Origin: an uncultured Lachnospiraceae bacterium
Lineage (GTDB): Bacteria; Bacillota_A; Clostridia; Lachnospirales; Lachnospiraceae
Length of the DNA stretch: 52,896 nucleotides
Reading direction: 5' to 3'
Assembly: GCA_902787595.1 (NCBI GenBank)
Contig: CADAHD010000001.1
Location: 1 to 52,896 of the forward strand
Position numbers and translations under genes: made by a program. The notes under the pieces were generated by a model that did no database searches, was not told where the DNA came from, and saw only the letters and a list, made by a program, of their open reading frames with translations. Numbering within the stretch: position 1 is the stretch's first letter; every line of letters starts with the position of its first letter. Below are positions 1-9,273 of the stretch, in pieces.

Positions 1-654
1 ATCCCCGGTGAGAACGCAAACGGCGTATTCTCCGCAAATGAGTACCTGACCAGAAGCAACCTGATGAAGGCCTTTGACGAAAAGTCCACCACTCCCATCA
101 TGAAGAGCAAGAAGGTGGCTGTAGTCGGCGGTGGTAACGTGGCAATGGATGCTGCGCGTACCGCGCTTCGTCTGGGTGCAGAGGTTCATATCGTATACCG
201 CCGCAGCGAGGCGGAGCTTCCCGCGCGTGTTGAGGAAGTTCATCATGCAAAAGAAGAGGGCATCATCTTTGATCTGCTCACCAACCCTACCGAGATCCTT
301 GAGGACGAAAAGGGCTGGGTTAAGGGCATCAAGTGCATCCGCATGGAGCTGGGTGAGCCCGATGAGAGCGGACGCCGCCGTCCCGTTGAAGTTGCAGGCA
401 GCGAGTTCGTTATAGATGTTGACACCGTTATCATGAGCCTTGGTACTTCACCCAATCCTCTTATCACTTCTACCACTAAAGGCCTTGAGGCTACAAAGCA
501 TGGCTGTATCGTGGCAGAGGAGGAGAGCGGAAAGACCACCAAGACCGGCGTATATGCCGGCGGTGATGCCGTTACAGGCGCAGCTACCGTTATCCTGGCA
601 ATGGGCGCAGGCAAGGGCGCCGCTAAGGCTATCGACGAGTACTTATCCAAGTAA
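1..654 (+). CDS. gltA: Glutamate synthase (NADPH) small subunit, 3' part
   Basis: Reading frame 1 is open from the first base, so the gene starts upstream of the window and only the last 217 codons are here. The visible part is the NAD(P)H-binding half of a GltD-type flavoprotein: a dinucleotide fold (VAVVGGGNVAMDAA), then the stretch VIMSLGTSPNPL and the FAD-proximal GVYAGGDAVTGAATVILAMGAGK near the C-terminus. The family passes electrons from NADPH to glutamate synthase or related partners in the cytoplasm. The end of the protein matches the homotetrameric clostridial GltA form, but sulfide dehydrogenase and ferredoxin:NADP oxidoreductase alpha subunits share this fold. It is followed 21 bases later by the DUF1846 gene. 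Family is certain; the exact member is not, because the N-terminal Fe-S region is missing. Confidence 0.85.
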   Translation: MPGENANGVFSANEYLTRSNLMKAFDEKSTTPIMKSKKVAVVGGGNVAMDAARTALRLGAEVHIVYRRSEAELPARVEEVHHAKEEGIIFDLLTNPTEILEDEKGWVKGIKCIRMELGEPDESGRRRPVEVAGSEFVIDVDTVIMSLGTSPNPLITSTTKGLEATKHGCIVAEEESGKTTKTGVYAGGDAVTGAATVILAMGAGKGAAKAIDEYLSK

Positions 655-675
655 AACCATAAAAAGGGTATAACC

Positions 676-2160
676 ATGTACAAACAGGGATTCGATAACG
701 AAAAATATCTTCAGCTGCAGTCGGAGCACATACGCGAGCGTATAAAGAGCTTCGGCGGCAAGCTGTATCTGGAATTCGGCGGCAAGCTGTTTGATGATTT
801 TCATGCAAGCCGTGTGCTGCCGGGCTTTCAGCCCGATTCCAAGATAAGGATGTTAAGCACCATGAAGGATGACGCCGAGATAGTCATCGCCATCAACGCT
901 TCCGATATAGAGAAGAATAAGGTGCGCGGCGATCTGGGCATTACCTATGATATGGATGTGCTTCGTCTTATAGATGCTTTTCGTGATTACGGCCTGTTCG
1001 TGGGATCTGTGGTGCTGACCCAGTTTACTGAGCAGCCGGCAGCAGTGGCTTATCAGAAAAAGCTCGAAAACTTGGGCATCAAGGTATACCGCCATTATCC
1101 CATACCGGGATATCCAGCAAATGTTCAGTATATCGTAAGTGATGAAGGCTATGGCCGCAACGATTATATCGAGACCAGCCGCTCACTTGTTGTAGTTACC
1201 GCGCCGGGACCCGGCAGCGGAAAGATGGCTACCTGCTTATCCCAGCTTTATCATGAATTCAAGCGCGGGGTAAAAGCCGGCTATGCCAAATACGAGACCT
1301 TCCCCATTTGGAATATACCGCTTAAACATCCCGTGAACCTTGCATATGAGGCAGCCACGGCAGACTTAAACGATGTTAACATGATCGACCCCTTCCATCT
1401 GGAAGCTTATGGCGAGCAGACAGTTAATTACAACCGCGATGTTGAGATATTCCCTGTTCTCAATGCCATCTTCGAAAAGATCATGGGTTCATCACCTTAC
1501 AAATCTCCCACTGATATGGGTGTGAATATGGCGGGCAAAGCCATAATAGATGATGAAGCCGTAAGAGAAGCATCAAAGCAGGAGATAGTGCGCAGATATT
1601 ATGATGCGCTTTGCCGCCGCAGACAGGGCAATACCGACGATGAAGAAGTCATGAAGCTGGAGCTTCTTATGAAGCAGGCAGGGGTAAGTCCCGAAGACAG
1701 ACCTGTGATAGGAGCAGCGCTTTTAAAGGCTGAGATGACGGGAGCGCCGGCAGCAGCCATGGAACTGCCTGACGGTAAGATAGTCACCGGCCGCACCACA
1801 GATCTTCTGGGAGCATCTGCAGCGCTGCTTTTAAATGCTCTTAAGTCGCTGGCGGAGATACCCGACGAAGTAAAGCTTATCTCACCCGAGGTTATAGACC
1901 CCATACAGAATCTTAAGGTGGGAAGCCTGGGCAGCCATAATCCCCGCCTGCATACGGATGAGGTGCTGATAGCGCTTTCGGTATGCGCGGCAAGCGATGA
2001 AAAAGCGGCAAAAGCCATGGAACAGCTTCCCAAACTCAAGGGGCTTGAGGTTCACACCTCGGTTATCCTTTCGCGTGTGGATATGAGCACTTTCCGCAAG
2101 CTGGGAGTAAATCTTACCTGCGAGCCCAATTATCAGACAAAGAAGCTGTACCACAGGTAG
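676..2160 (+). CDS. DUF1846 family protein
   Basis: A 494-residue cytoplasmic protein whose whole length matches the DUF1846 family, which is common in Firmicutes and usually about 500 residues long. Recognisable blocks are the N-terminal [15 protein letters not shown], then [23 protein letters not shown], and a central [20 protein letters not shown] that resembles a nucleotide-binding loop. No signal peptide or membrane segment is seen. The biochemical role of the family is not established as far as I know, so none is assigned. The ATG follows the glutamate synthase gene by 21 bases, after a purine-rich stretch (AAAAAGGGTATAACC). The MBOAT gene begins 5 bases after its stop, so the two may share a transcript. 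Confidence 0.9.
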   Translation: MYKQGFDNEKYLQLQSEHIRERIKSFGGKLYLEFGGKLFDDFHASRVLPGFQPDSKIRMLSTMKDDAEIVIAINASDIEKNKVRGDLGITYDMDVLRLIDAFRDYGLFVGSVVLTQFTEQPAAVAYQKKLENLGIKVYRHYPIPGYPANVQYIVSDEGYGRNDYIETSRSLVVVTAPGPGSGKMATCLSQLYHEFKRGVKAGYAKYETFPIWNIPLKHPVNLAYEAATADLNDVNMIDPFHLEAYGEQTVNYNRDVEIFPVLNAIFEKIMGSSPYKSPTDMGVNMAGKAIIDDEAVREASKQEIVRRYYDALCRRRQGNTDDEEVMKLELLMKQAGVSPEDRPVIGAALLKAEMTGAPAAAMELPDGKIVTGRTTDLLGASAALLLNALKSLAEIPDEVKLISPEVIDPIQNLKVGSLGSHNPRLHTDEVLIALSVCAASDEKAAKAMEQLPKLKGLEVHTSVILSRVDMSTFRKLGVNLTCEPNYQTKKLYHR

Positions 2161-2165
2161 GCAGC

Positions 2166-3641
2166 ATGTATTTTAACTCATATTTATTTATATTTTTATT
2201 TGTGCCCATTACTCTTTTGGGCTACTATACGCTGAATCACTTTAAGAAATACCGCCCGGCGCTTGCCTGGGTGGTATTTGCGTCTCTGGTCTTTTATTCC
2301 TGGGCTAATATACCGCTTTTTTTTCTGATAGCTTCCAGCATAGCGGGTAATTTCATCTGCAGCCTGCTGATGAAGAAAACAGGAAAGAATAAGCTTTTCG
2401 GCATCCTGGGGATAATATTTGATCTGGGGCTGCTTTTCTATTTTAAATACTTTGACTTTTTCATAAGCAATATGAACGCGGCTTTTGGGCTGGACTGGGC
2501 GCTAAAGCATATAGCGCTTCCTATGGGTATAAGCTTTTATACTTTTCAGCAGATATCCTATATGGCAGACAGGATGAAGGGGAAAGCGGATCATTACGGA
2601 CTGCTGGATTATATGAGCTTTGTTACCTTCTTTCCCCAGCTGGTGGCCGGACCCATCGTAAAGCACAGCGATCTGGTGCCGCAGTTCAATGATGAAAAGA
2701 AAAAGGCGTTTGACTGGGTATCCTTCACAAAGGGCGTGATCCTTTTTGTGCTGGGACTGGCAAAGAAGGTGCTGCTGGCGGATCTGCTGGCGCTGGGCGC
2801 TGACCATGCCTTTAATAATGTGGGCAGCCTGGACAGCATATCTTCCCTGGCAGGCATACTTGCCTTTACCTTCCAGCTGTATTTTGACTTCAGCGGCTAT
2901 TGTGATATGGCCATCGGTTTGGGCTGGATGTTTAATATCGATCTGCCCCTGAACTTTGACAGGCCTTATCTTTCACGCAGCATAAAGGAATTCTGGCGGC
3001 GCTGGCATATCACGCTGGGCAGATTCTTTACGGAATATGTTTATATACCCCTGGGCGGCAGCAGAAAAGGCAAAACCCGCGCTGTGATCAACACGCTGAT
3101 AGTTTTTGTACTGAGCGGCATATGGCACGGCGCGGCATGGACTTATGTGCTTTGGGGCTGCAGCCAGGGAGTCTTTATAGCGATAGAGACCATATTCGAA
3201 AAGCCTCTGGCAAAACTTGAGGAAAAAAAGCCCGGCAGGATAATAAAAGGCTTTGTAACCTTTTTGATGATACTTGGCTTTCTGGTCATATTCAGGGCAA
3301 ACAGCCTTTCCGATATACCGGCTTATTATTCGCGGCTGTTTTCTTTCAGCTCAAACGGGAGTTTCGTTACACTTGCCTATGAGATGGATAACGCCCTGCT
3401 GCATATACCCGGCATACTGGCAAAGAAAGCGGGAGGCGAGGCCCTGTATCAGGGCATGTATATAGCTTATGTGGCGGTATTGCTGCTGATATCGGTAATA
3501 CTCTGCAGGGGAAAGACCGCATATCAGTATGTGAGTGAAGGAAAGTTCGGAAAGAAGCTGCTTCCCGTGCTTTCAATACTTTTTTTCTTCAGCGTGATAT
3601 CGCTGTCGAAGGTAGTCGTGTTTTTGTATTCGAATTTTTAG
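2166..3641 (+). CDS. MBOAT family O-acyltransferase (AlgI/PatA-like)
   Basis: A 491-residue polytopic membrane protein of the membrane-bound O-acyltransferase family, of the AlgI/DltB/PatA type that moves acyl groups across the membrane to modify cell-surface polymers. The N-terminus YFNSYLFIFLFVPITLLGYY is the usual AlgI-like opening. The motif DFSGYCDMAIGLGWMF and the block FWRRWHITLGRFFTEYVYIPLGG are typical of the family. The catalytic histidine lies in LSGIWHGAAW (His at about residue 321). About ten hydrophobic segments can be seen. The next gene encodes an SGNH-like anchored protein 9 bases downstream, matching the usual two-gene acetylation cassette (AlgI with AlgJ/AlgX, PatA with PatB). 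The polymer modified cannot be told from sequence. Confidence 0.92.
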   Translation: MYFNSYLFIFLFVPITLLGYYTLNHFKKYRPALAWVVFASLVFYSWANIPLFFLIASSIAGNFICSLLMKKTGKNKLFGILGIIFDLGLLFYFKYFDFFISNMNAAFGLDWALKHIALPMGISFYTFQQISYMADRMKGKADHYGLLDYMSFVTFFPQLVAGPIVKHSDLVPQFNDEKKKAFDWVSFTKGVILFVLGLAKKVLLADLLALGADHAFNNVGSLDSISSLAGILAFTFQLYFDFSGYCDMAIGLGWMFNIDLPLNFDRPYLSRSIKEFWRRWHITLGRFFTEYVYIPLGGSRKGKTRAVINTLIVFVLSGIWHGAAWTYVLWGCSQGVFIAIETIFEKPLAKLEEKKPGRIIKGFVTFLMILGFLVIFRANSLSDIPAYYSRLFSFSSNGSFVTLAYEMDNALLHIPGILAKKAGGEALYQGMYIAYVAVLLLISVILCRGKTAYQYVSEGKFGKKLLPVLSILFFFSVISLSKVVVFLYSNF

Positions 3642-3650
3642 GAGGGTGCT

Positions 3651-4745
3651 TTGGACGCAGAAAAGAGCAAAAAGTTCATACTGCGATTCTTCGGACTGAC
3701 GGCGTTTTTGCTGATATTGGCAGCAATCCCGGTAATTGTTGTGGATCCCTTTTTCCATTATCACGGCCTTCTTCCCGGGCTTAAACCCGTGTATTCCAGA
3801 TATGAGTATCAGGTCAACGGGGCGCTGGAGTATCTGGATTATGATGCCGTAATGCTGGGCTCTTCCGTTACCATGAACATTAACAGCAGCGCTTTTGATG
3901 AGGCGTATGGCTGCACTACCGAAAAAGCCGTATCATCCGGCGCGCATTGCTGTACGCTGGTATATTTTCTGGAGAAGGCTTTTGCCAACAGGGAGCTTAA
4001 GTATGTATTCTGGGGACTTGATCCGGATCAGATATGTTATGCCATTGATCCCGTGCCGGATCAGAATCAGGCTTTATTTCTGAGGGATAAGAATCCTTTC
4101 AATGATGTGAATTATTTCTGGAATATAGATGTGCTCTTTGATGATCTGCCCAATATGCTGGCGATCTCGCGACATGCGGACTATGACAGGGGCATGGCCT
4201 ATGATTTTACCACGTTCAAGACTTTTGGCGCCGATATCGCTTTGGAAACACATCTGCCGGAAGGTGAAGTAAGCGATATGCTACCCATAGACGGAGAGGA
4301 ATATCTTAAGCGCATAAATGCAAATATGGATTCGGTTGAAGCTCTTGTGGCGGCTCATCCGGAAACGGAGTTTAAATTCTTTTTTACCCTGGCGGGAATA
4401 CTGTGGTGGGATATACATTACAGGGATGGTAAGCTGGAGCGGTATTATAACGCCTGGGAGAATGCGGTGCGCAGGCTGGATAAGTATGATAATGTGACTT
4501 TTTACAGCGGAGTTTTTAATGACAGGGACTGCATTATGGATATCTCACATTACTGCGATTACTGCCATGCGGATTATGAGTTCAATCAGCTTCAGGCCAT
4601 GTCGGTGATCAACGAAGACCGCATTATAACCGTAGATAATATGGAAGAAGAGATAGATGTGTTAAAAGGCATAATAAAAGATTTTGAAGACCGTCTTGTA
4701 GAAGACGGTAACTGGGATTTCTTGTACGAATACACAAAAAAATAG
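3651..4745 (+). CDS. Membrane-anchored SGNH-like partner of MBOAT acyltransferase
   Basis: A 364-residue protein read from a TTG codon. An AGGAGGG ribosome site overlapping the MBOAT stop codon lies just upstream and no ATG fits as well. One N-terminal membrane segment (residues about 9-32) is followed by an extracellular domain. The block VMLGSSVTMNINSSAFDE resembles the GxS nucleophile block of SGNH/DltD-like hydrolases. Near the C-terminus, ISHYCDYCHADYEFN is where such proteins carry their Asp-His pair. It probably transfers acetyl groups delivered by the MBOAT protein to a cell-wall polymer. Identity rests on the gene pair and the GSS block rather than a full family match. It could also be described as a DltD-like protein of unknown function. 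Confidence 0.7.
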   Translation: MDAEKSKKFILRFFGLTAFLLILAAIPVIVVDPFFHYHGLLPGLKPVYSRYEYQVNGALEYLDYDAVMLGSSVTMNINSSAFDEAYGCTTEKAVSSGAHCCTLVYFLEKAFANRELKYVFWGLDPDQICYAIDPVPDQNQALFLRDKNPFNDVNYFWNIDVLFDDLPNMLAISRHADYDRGMAYDFTTFKTFGADIALETHLPEGEVSDMLPIDGEEYLKRINANMDSVEALVAAHPETEFKFFFTLAGILWWDIHYRDGKLERYYNAWENAVRRLDKYDNVTFYSGVFNDRDCIMDISHYCDYCHADYEFNQLQAMSVINEDRIITVDNMEEEIDVLKGIIKDFEDRLVEDGNWDFLYEYTKK

Positions 4746-4779
4746 TGTAATTTTTGTGAATTAAAAGTTTTGCACTATT
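4741..4779 (+). repeat. Inverted repeat after the SGNH gene, possible divergent member of the hairpin family
   Basis: AATAGTGTAA (4741-4750) can pair with TTGCACTATT (4770-4779), one pair being G-U, around an AT-rich loop. The stem starts inside the stop region of the SGNH-like gene. It has no T-tract, so a terminator role is weak. Its arms resemble the degenerate repeat at 25293-25329 (AAGTGTAAT with ATTGTGC), so it may be a diverged member of the same dispersed hairpin family. Confidence 0.4.
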
Positions 4780-4804
4780 ATATGCGCCGGATATGTGGTA
4801 AAAT
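4776..4804 (+). promoter_or_regulatory. Candidate extended -10 promoter for ftsH
   Basis: TGGTAAAAT (4796-4804) is an extended -10 element (TGn followed by TAAAAT). A weak -35, TATTAT (4776-4781), lies 17 bases upstream. It is the best promoter match in the 171-base gap before ftsH and would give a leader of about 100 bases. The -35 is poor, so this is a moderate call. Confidence 0.45.
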
Positions 4805-4834
4805 CTACATTGCGTTCAAAGACACTTCGGAATG

Positions 4835-4897
4835 ACGGGATATGCAGATATCCGTAACGAAGCGCAAATAAAAGGTCTTTCTGAGTAAAGAACCTTT
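4835..4897 (+). promoter_or_regulatory. Two tandem hairpins in the ftsH leader
   Basis: The first hairpin pairs ACGGGATAT (4835-4843) with ATATCCGT (4848-4855) around GCAG, with one bulged G. The second pairs AAAGGTCTTT (4871-4880) with AAAGAACCTTT (4887-4897) around CTGAGT, with one bulged A. The second stem ends about six bases before the AGGAG ribosome site of ftsH. Such leader folds could tune ftsH translation or mRNA stability. Function is inferred; only the pairing is seen. Confidence 0.4.
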
Positions 4898-4916
4898 AAT
4901 ATAGGAGACATAATGT

Positions 4917-7286
4917 ATGCAGGAATATAACAACAACCCCCAGGGGGACGGCCCCGATAATTACGGCGGCAACAATAATAATAACGGAAATAACAACAGC
5001 GGCAATAAAGGCCCCAATATAATGGCTTTTATAATCGTGACGCTGGTGGCCCTGCTTCTGATAAGCTACTTTGTAGGCAGGGGATCTGCTCAGGCAGAGG
5101 AGATCAGTTATAATGAATTCCTCAAAATGGTATCCGAGAATAAGGTCGCTTCGGTTGTGATAGACGGTGATCATATAAAGCTGGAGACAACGGGAACCCA
5201 GCAGGGTATGCCGGGGCATATGTATTATACCGGACTGGCAGAGGATTATACCACTGTGACAGCTCGCATGCTGGCAGCGGGAGTCGAGGTAAAGAGTACT
5301 ATCGAAGACGGCCGCAGCATGATACTCAGTTTTATCCTTACTTATGTGGTGCCTATCGTGCTGCTGTGGATATTCCTGGGCTTTCTGTTCAAGCGCATGG
5401 ACAGGAGCGGTGGAGGCATCTTTGGCGTGGGCAAGAGCAATGCAAAGATGTACGGCGGCAAGGAGACCGGCATAAGCTTTAAGGATGTTGCCGGCGAAGA
5501 TGAGGCAAAGGAATCTTTAGTCGAGATAGTCGACTTTCTTCATAATCCGCTTAAGTATTCAAAGATAGGCGCAAAGATCCCCAAGGGCGCGCTGCTCGTG
5601 GGCCCTCCCGGAACCGGTAAGACACTGCTGGCAAAGGCGGTTGCAGGTGAAGCCGGCGTGCCTTTCTTCTCACTGGCAGGATCCGATTTCGTTGAGATGT
5701 ATGTCGGCGTCGGCGCCAGCCGTGTAAGGGATCTGTTTAAGGAAGCGGAAAAGAGCGCTCCCTGCATCATCTTCATAGACGAGATCGATGCTATCGGCCG
5801 CAGCAGGGAATCACGTTATGGCGGCGGCAATGATGAGCGTGAGCAGACACTGAACCAGCTGCTTTCCGAGATGGATGGTTTTGACGCGAAGAAGGGTATC
5901 ATAATCCTGGCAGCCACCAACAGACCCGAGATCCTTGACAAGGCTCTGCTGCGTCCCGGACGTTTTGACAGACGCGTTATCGTTGAGGAGCCCGATCTTA
6001 AGGGTCGTATCGAGATACTTAAGGTACATGCAAAGAACGTGCTGATGGATCAGACCGTTAAGCTTGACGAGATAGGACTGGCTACCGTGGGCGCTGTGGG
6101 CGCCGATCTGGCCAACATGATAAACGAAGCCGCAATACTGGCGGTTAAGCGAGGGCGCGAATACGTAAGCCAGAAAGATCTGCTGGATGCAGTTGAGCTG
6201 GTAAGCGTAGGTAAGGAAAAGAAAGACAGGGTGCTTTCCAAACAGGAGCGCAGGATAGTAAGCTATCACGAGACCGGACATGCCCTTATATCAGCGCTTA
6301 TGAAGAATGCAGAGCCTGTACAGAAGATAACGATAATCCCCCGTACCATGGGTACACTGGGTTACGTGCTGAGCTATCCCGAAGAGGAAAAGTTCATGCA
6401 GACAGAGAAGGAACTGCGCTCTGAACTGGTAAGCCTCTTAGGCGGCCGTGCTGCAGAGGATATCGTTTTTGATACCGTTACCACAGGCGCGGCAAATGAT
6501 ATCGAGAAGGCTACGCGTATAGCCAGAGCCATGGTAACACGCTTTGGTATGAGCAGCGCCTTCGGTATGATGGGACTGGAGACGGTACAGGATGAATACT
6601 TAAACAGAAGTACCGTGCAGAACTGTGCTGATGAAACGGCAGCCATTGTTGATGAAGAAGTAAAGACCCTTATCCGCAACAGTTATGAAGAAGCTAAGAG
6701 AATGCTGAGCGAGAACAGGGAGATCCTTAATAAGATAGCCGATTATCTTTATGAGAAAGAGACCATCAGCGGTCATGAGTTTATGGAGATCTACTGCCGC
6801 GAAAAAGGCATACCCATGCCTGTTAAGGAAGAGGGCAGCGACCGCGCCGGCGTGATCCTGACGAATGAGAGCGATGAGCCCAAATTCACTCCCGATGGCA
6901 AGGAGATAATCTCTGTGACACGCGGACGTGACAAGAAGGAGAAGAAGCCCTCACCGGCTGTGGAGGCAAGCATGGCAGCAGAGGCAGCAAGCGCTGCGGC
7001 TGATGCAGCGGCGCCCGAAGCTCCGGCAGACGGGAAGCTCGGTCCTTCCGATCCTTATGCAGGGAGCGCGCCGGAGTCATCATCTGAAAGCGCAGGGGCT
7101 GAATGGAAACCTTTTGACGGAGCAACTGCTGCGACAGCTTCCGGCGAAACGGGAGCTACCGAAGGAACTGCCGCAGACAGTAAAGAAGATTCCGCGTCCA
7201 CCGTTTCCTCAGAGTTTGCGGATGAGTTTAAAAAGCGCGTCTACAAGCAGCCCGGAGACAGCAATGACGGCGGCGATAATGCCTGA
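4917..7286 (+). CDS. ftsH: ATP-dependent zinc metalloprotease FtsH
   Basis: A membrane-anchored AAA+ protease that degrades misfolded and regulatory proteins. The 789 residues are longer than the usual 610-650. In order they show a 30-residue Asn/Gly-rich N-terminus, a first membrane segment, an extracytoplasmic domain, and a second membrane segment (about 140-160). The AAA domain follows with Walker A GPPGTGKT (229-236), Walker [12 protein letters not shown] and the SRH arginines in [21 protein letters not shown]. The M41 peptidase domain has HETGH (from residue 451). The last ~140 residues are a low-complexity Ala/Glu/Ser/Pro-rich tail. The ATG at 4917 is preferred because the ATG at 4913 runs into a stop after five codons. 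An AGGAG site lies about 10 bases upstream. Confidence 0.97.
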   Translation: MQEYNNNPQGDGPDNYGGNNNNNGNNNSGNKGPNIMAFIIVTLVALLLISYFVGRGSAQAEEISYNEFLKMVSENKVASVVIDGDHIKLETTGTQQGMPGHMYYTGLAEDYTTVTARMLAAGVEVKSTIEDGRSMILSFILTYVVPIVLLWIFLGFLFKRMDRSGGGIFGVGKSNAKMYGGKETGISFKDVAGEDEAKESLVEIVDFLHNPLKYSKIGAKIPKGALLVGPPGTGKTLLAKAVAGEAGVPFFSLAGSDFVEMYVGVGASRVRDLFKEAEKSAPCIIFIDEIDAIGRSRESRYGGGNDEREQTLNQLLSEMDGFDAKKGIIILAATNRPEILDKALLRPGRFDRRVIVEEPDLKGRIEILKVHAKNVLMDQTVKLDEIGLATVGAVGADLANMINEAAILAVKRGREYVSQKDLLDAVELVSVGKEKKDRVLSKQERRIVSYHETGHALISALMKNAEPVQKITIIPRTMGTLGYVLSYPEEEKFMQTEKELRSELVSLLGGRAAEDIVFDTVTTGAANDIEKATRIARAMVTRFGMSSAFGMMGLETVQDEYLNRSTVQNCADETAAIVDEEVKTLIRNSYEEAKRMLSENREILNKIADYLYEKETISGHEFMEIYCREKGIPMPVKEEGSDRAGVILTNESDEPKFTPDGKEIISVTRGRDKKEKKPSPAVEASMAAEAASAAADAAAPEAPADGKLGPSDPYAGSAPESSSESAGAEWKPFDGATAATASGETGATEGTAADSKEDSASTVSSEFADEFKKRVYKQPGDSNDGGDNA

Positions 7287-7296
7287 GATTTAAAGC

Positions 7297-9118
7297 ATGT
7301 CCGAAGAGAAGACATTCAATGTGCAAGAGGAGCTGAAAAAGCTGCCTCCCCGCCCGGGGGTCTACCTCATGCGGGATAAAAATGATAAGGGTGCGGTCTT
7401 ATTTTCGTGCAAACATAGGCCGCGGGCCCAAGATAGACCGCATGGTAAGCCTGATAGACCGCTTTGAGTATATAGTGACCGACAGCGAACTGGAGGCCCT
7501 GGTGCTGGAGAACGACCTTATCAAGGAATACCGGCCGCGCTACAATACCATGCTCCGTGACGATAAGACCTACCCGTATATCAAGGTCACGGTGTCGGAG
7601 AGCTATCCCAGGATAAGCCTGTCGCGTCTGATGAAGAAAGATAAGTCGAGATACTTCGGCCCGTACACCAGCGCATATTCCGTAAGGGAGACCATAGATC
7701 TGATAAACAAACTGTACGGCCTGAGAGATTGCAGCCGCGTGCTTCCAAAGGATATAGGCAAGGAGAGGCCCTGCCTTAATTATCACATAGGCCAGTGCTG
7801 CGGCCCGTGCATTAAGGATAAAGTGAGCCCCGAAGAGTACAGACAGCGTCTGGATAAGGCGCTGGATTTCCTGGGCGGCAATTACGGTCCGGTTATTAAG
7901 GAACTGAAGACCCGCATGCAGGAAGCGTCGGAAAAGCTGGAGTTTGAGGAGGCCGCGCGCTACCGCGATCTTTTGGAGCATGTGCAGAGCATAGCCCAGA
8001 AGCAGAAGATCGAGGATATGAACCAGGAAGATAAGGATATAGTAGCCCTTGCAAGGGATGAGGAAGATGCAGTAGTGCAGGTATTCTTTGTGCGTGCCGG
8101 CCGCATGGTGGGCAGGGAACACTTTTATATGAAGCACAGCGAGAGTGAGAGTGACGAGAGCATACTCACGAGCTTTGTGAAACAGTTCTATGCAGGCACA
8201 CCTTTTATTCCCAGAGAGATAATGCTGCAGGAAGAAAGCGGAGAAAAAGAGCTTATAGAGCAGTGGCTTAGCGCCAAGAGGGGCGGCAGGGTCTATCTGG
8301 TGGCGCCCCGCAAAGGACAGAAGGAAAAACTGGTGGAACTGGCAGCCTCAAATGCCAGACTGGCTCTGAGCCAGGATAAGGAAAAGATCAAGAAGGAAGA
8401 AGGCAGGACCATAGGCGCTGTAAGGGAACTGGAGGATATACTGGGCATGCGCGGTCTTAACCGCATGGAATCCTACGATATATCAAACACTTCCGGTTTT
8501 GAAAATGTGGGTTCCATGGTGGTCTATGACAGGGGCAAACCCAAACGCAGCGATTACAGGAAGTTCCGCATAAAGACTGTGAGCGGGCCGGATGATTACG
8601 CCAGCATGAGGGAAGTGCTGACCAGACGTTTTAAGCACGGGCTTAAGGAAAGGGAAGAAGGGGCTGAAAACGGCCATTTTGATGTGTTCCCCGATATCAT
8701 TCTGATGGACGGCGGAAGGGGACAGGTGAACATAGCCCTGGAAGTGCTGGATGAGCTGGGACTGGAAATACCTGTCTGCGGCATGGTCAAGGATGATCAT
8801 CACCGCACCAGAGGCCTGTACTTTAATAATGTGGAACTGCCGATAGATACCGGCAGCGAAGCCTTCAAGCTCCTGACCCGCATTCAGGATGAGGTGCACC
8901 GCTTCGCGATAGAGTATCATCGCTCTCTTCGCACCAAAGAGCAGACCCACTCCGTGCTGGATGATATACCGGGCGTGGGACCGTCCAGAAGAAAAGCTCT
9001 GATGAAAGTCTTTTCCTCACTTGAGGATATAAAAAGCGCGACCGTAGATGAGCTGGTGGAGAAGGCCGGTCTGCCCCGCAATGCAGCAGAGGCGGTGTAC
9101 GCGTTCTTTCACGTCTGA
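7297..9118 (+). pseudogene. uvrC: Excinuclease ABC subunit C, with N-terminal deletion and frameshift
   Basis: UvrC makes both incisions in nucleotide excision repair with UvrA and UvrB. The start at 7297 gives a normal N-terminus ([21 protein letters not shown]) in frame 1, which stops at 7467. From about 7388 the family match continues in frame 2 (RVRSYFR, then [19 protein letters not shown]) to a complete C-terminus with UvrB-interaction region, RNase H-like endonuclease domain and helix-hairpin-helix ([15 protein letters not shown]). Family members have about 13 residues between these parts, including the YVGKA motif. About 38 bases therefore appear to be missing at 7384-7391. The 3' incision site (GIY-YIG) is thus broken. 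An internal ATG at 7382 could express a truncated protein of 578 residues. An assembly error is the main alternative. Confidence 0.8.
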
Positions 9119-9166
9119 CTCCGGGGGGGTTGAACAATCACGTTTTTCTAATATTTATTTTTTTTC

Positions 9167-9194
9167 TTGACAAATCTATTAGATTTGCTATGAT
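9167..9194 (+). promoter_or_regulatory. Promoter of the kdgK-eda transcript
   Basis: TTGACA (9167-9172) is a perfect -35. TATGAT (9189-9194) follows after a 16-base spacer and is a good -10. Transcription would start near 9201, just before the operator at 9207. This is the strongest housekeeping-type promoter in the window. It may also serve the molybdenum-cofactor genes downstream of eda, since no other convincing promoter was found before fdhD. Confidence 0.75.
9171..9187. promoter_or_regulatory. Perfect inverted repeat between -35 and -10 of the kdgK promoter
   Basis: CAAATCTA-T-TAGATTTG is a perfect 17-base palindrome with 8-base arms. It fills the promoter spacer and overlaps the last bases of the -35. 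Position and symmetry suggest a second protein-binding site, different in sequence from the TGTAAGCGGTTACA operator downstream. The regulator is unknown, and chance symmetry in AT-rich DNA cannot be excluded. Confidence 0.4.
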
Positions 9195-9206
9195 TTGTAC
9201 AAGAAA

Positions 9207-9220
9207 TGTAAGCGGTTACA
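9207..9220. promoter_or_regulatory. LacI/CcpA-type operator upstream of kdgK
   Basis: TGTAAGCGGTTACA is a near-palindrome with a central CG, the hallmark of LacI-family operators. It lies 12 bases past the -10, at the expected transcription start, where a bound repressor would block transcription. An identical copy precedes the formate dehydrogenase genes (20693), and close variants precede uxaC (26524) and the sugar importer (41922). The local LacI-family regulator at 25385 is the best candidate to bind it. CcpA is an alternative because the site also fits the cre consensus. Confidence 0.75.
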
Positions 9221-9273
9221 TTCGCTGAAAATAAACCAAATGGGTATCAAAGCAAAAATGAAAGGGGATCGAA

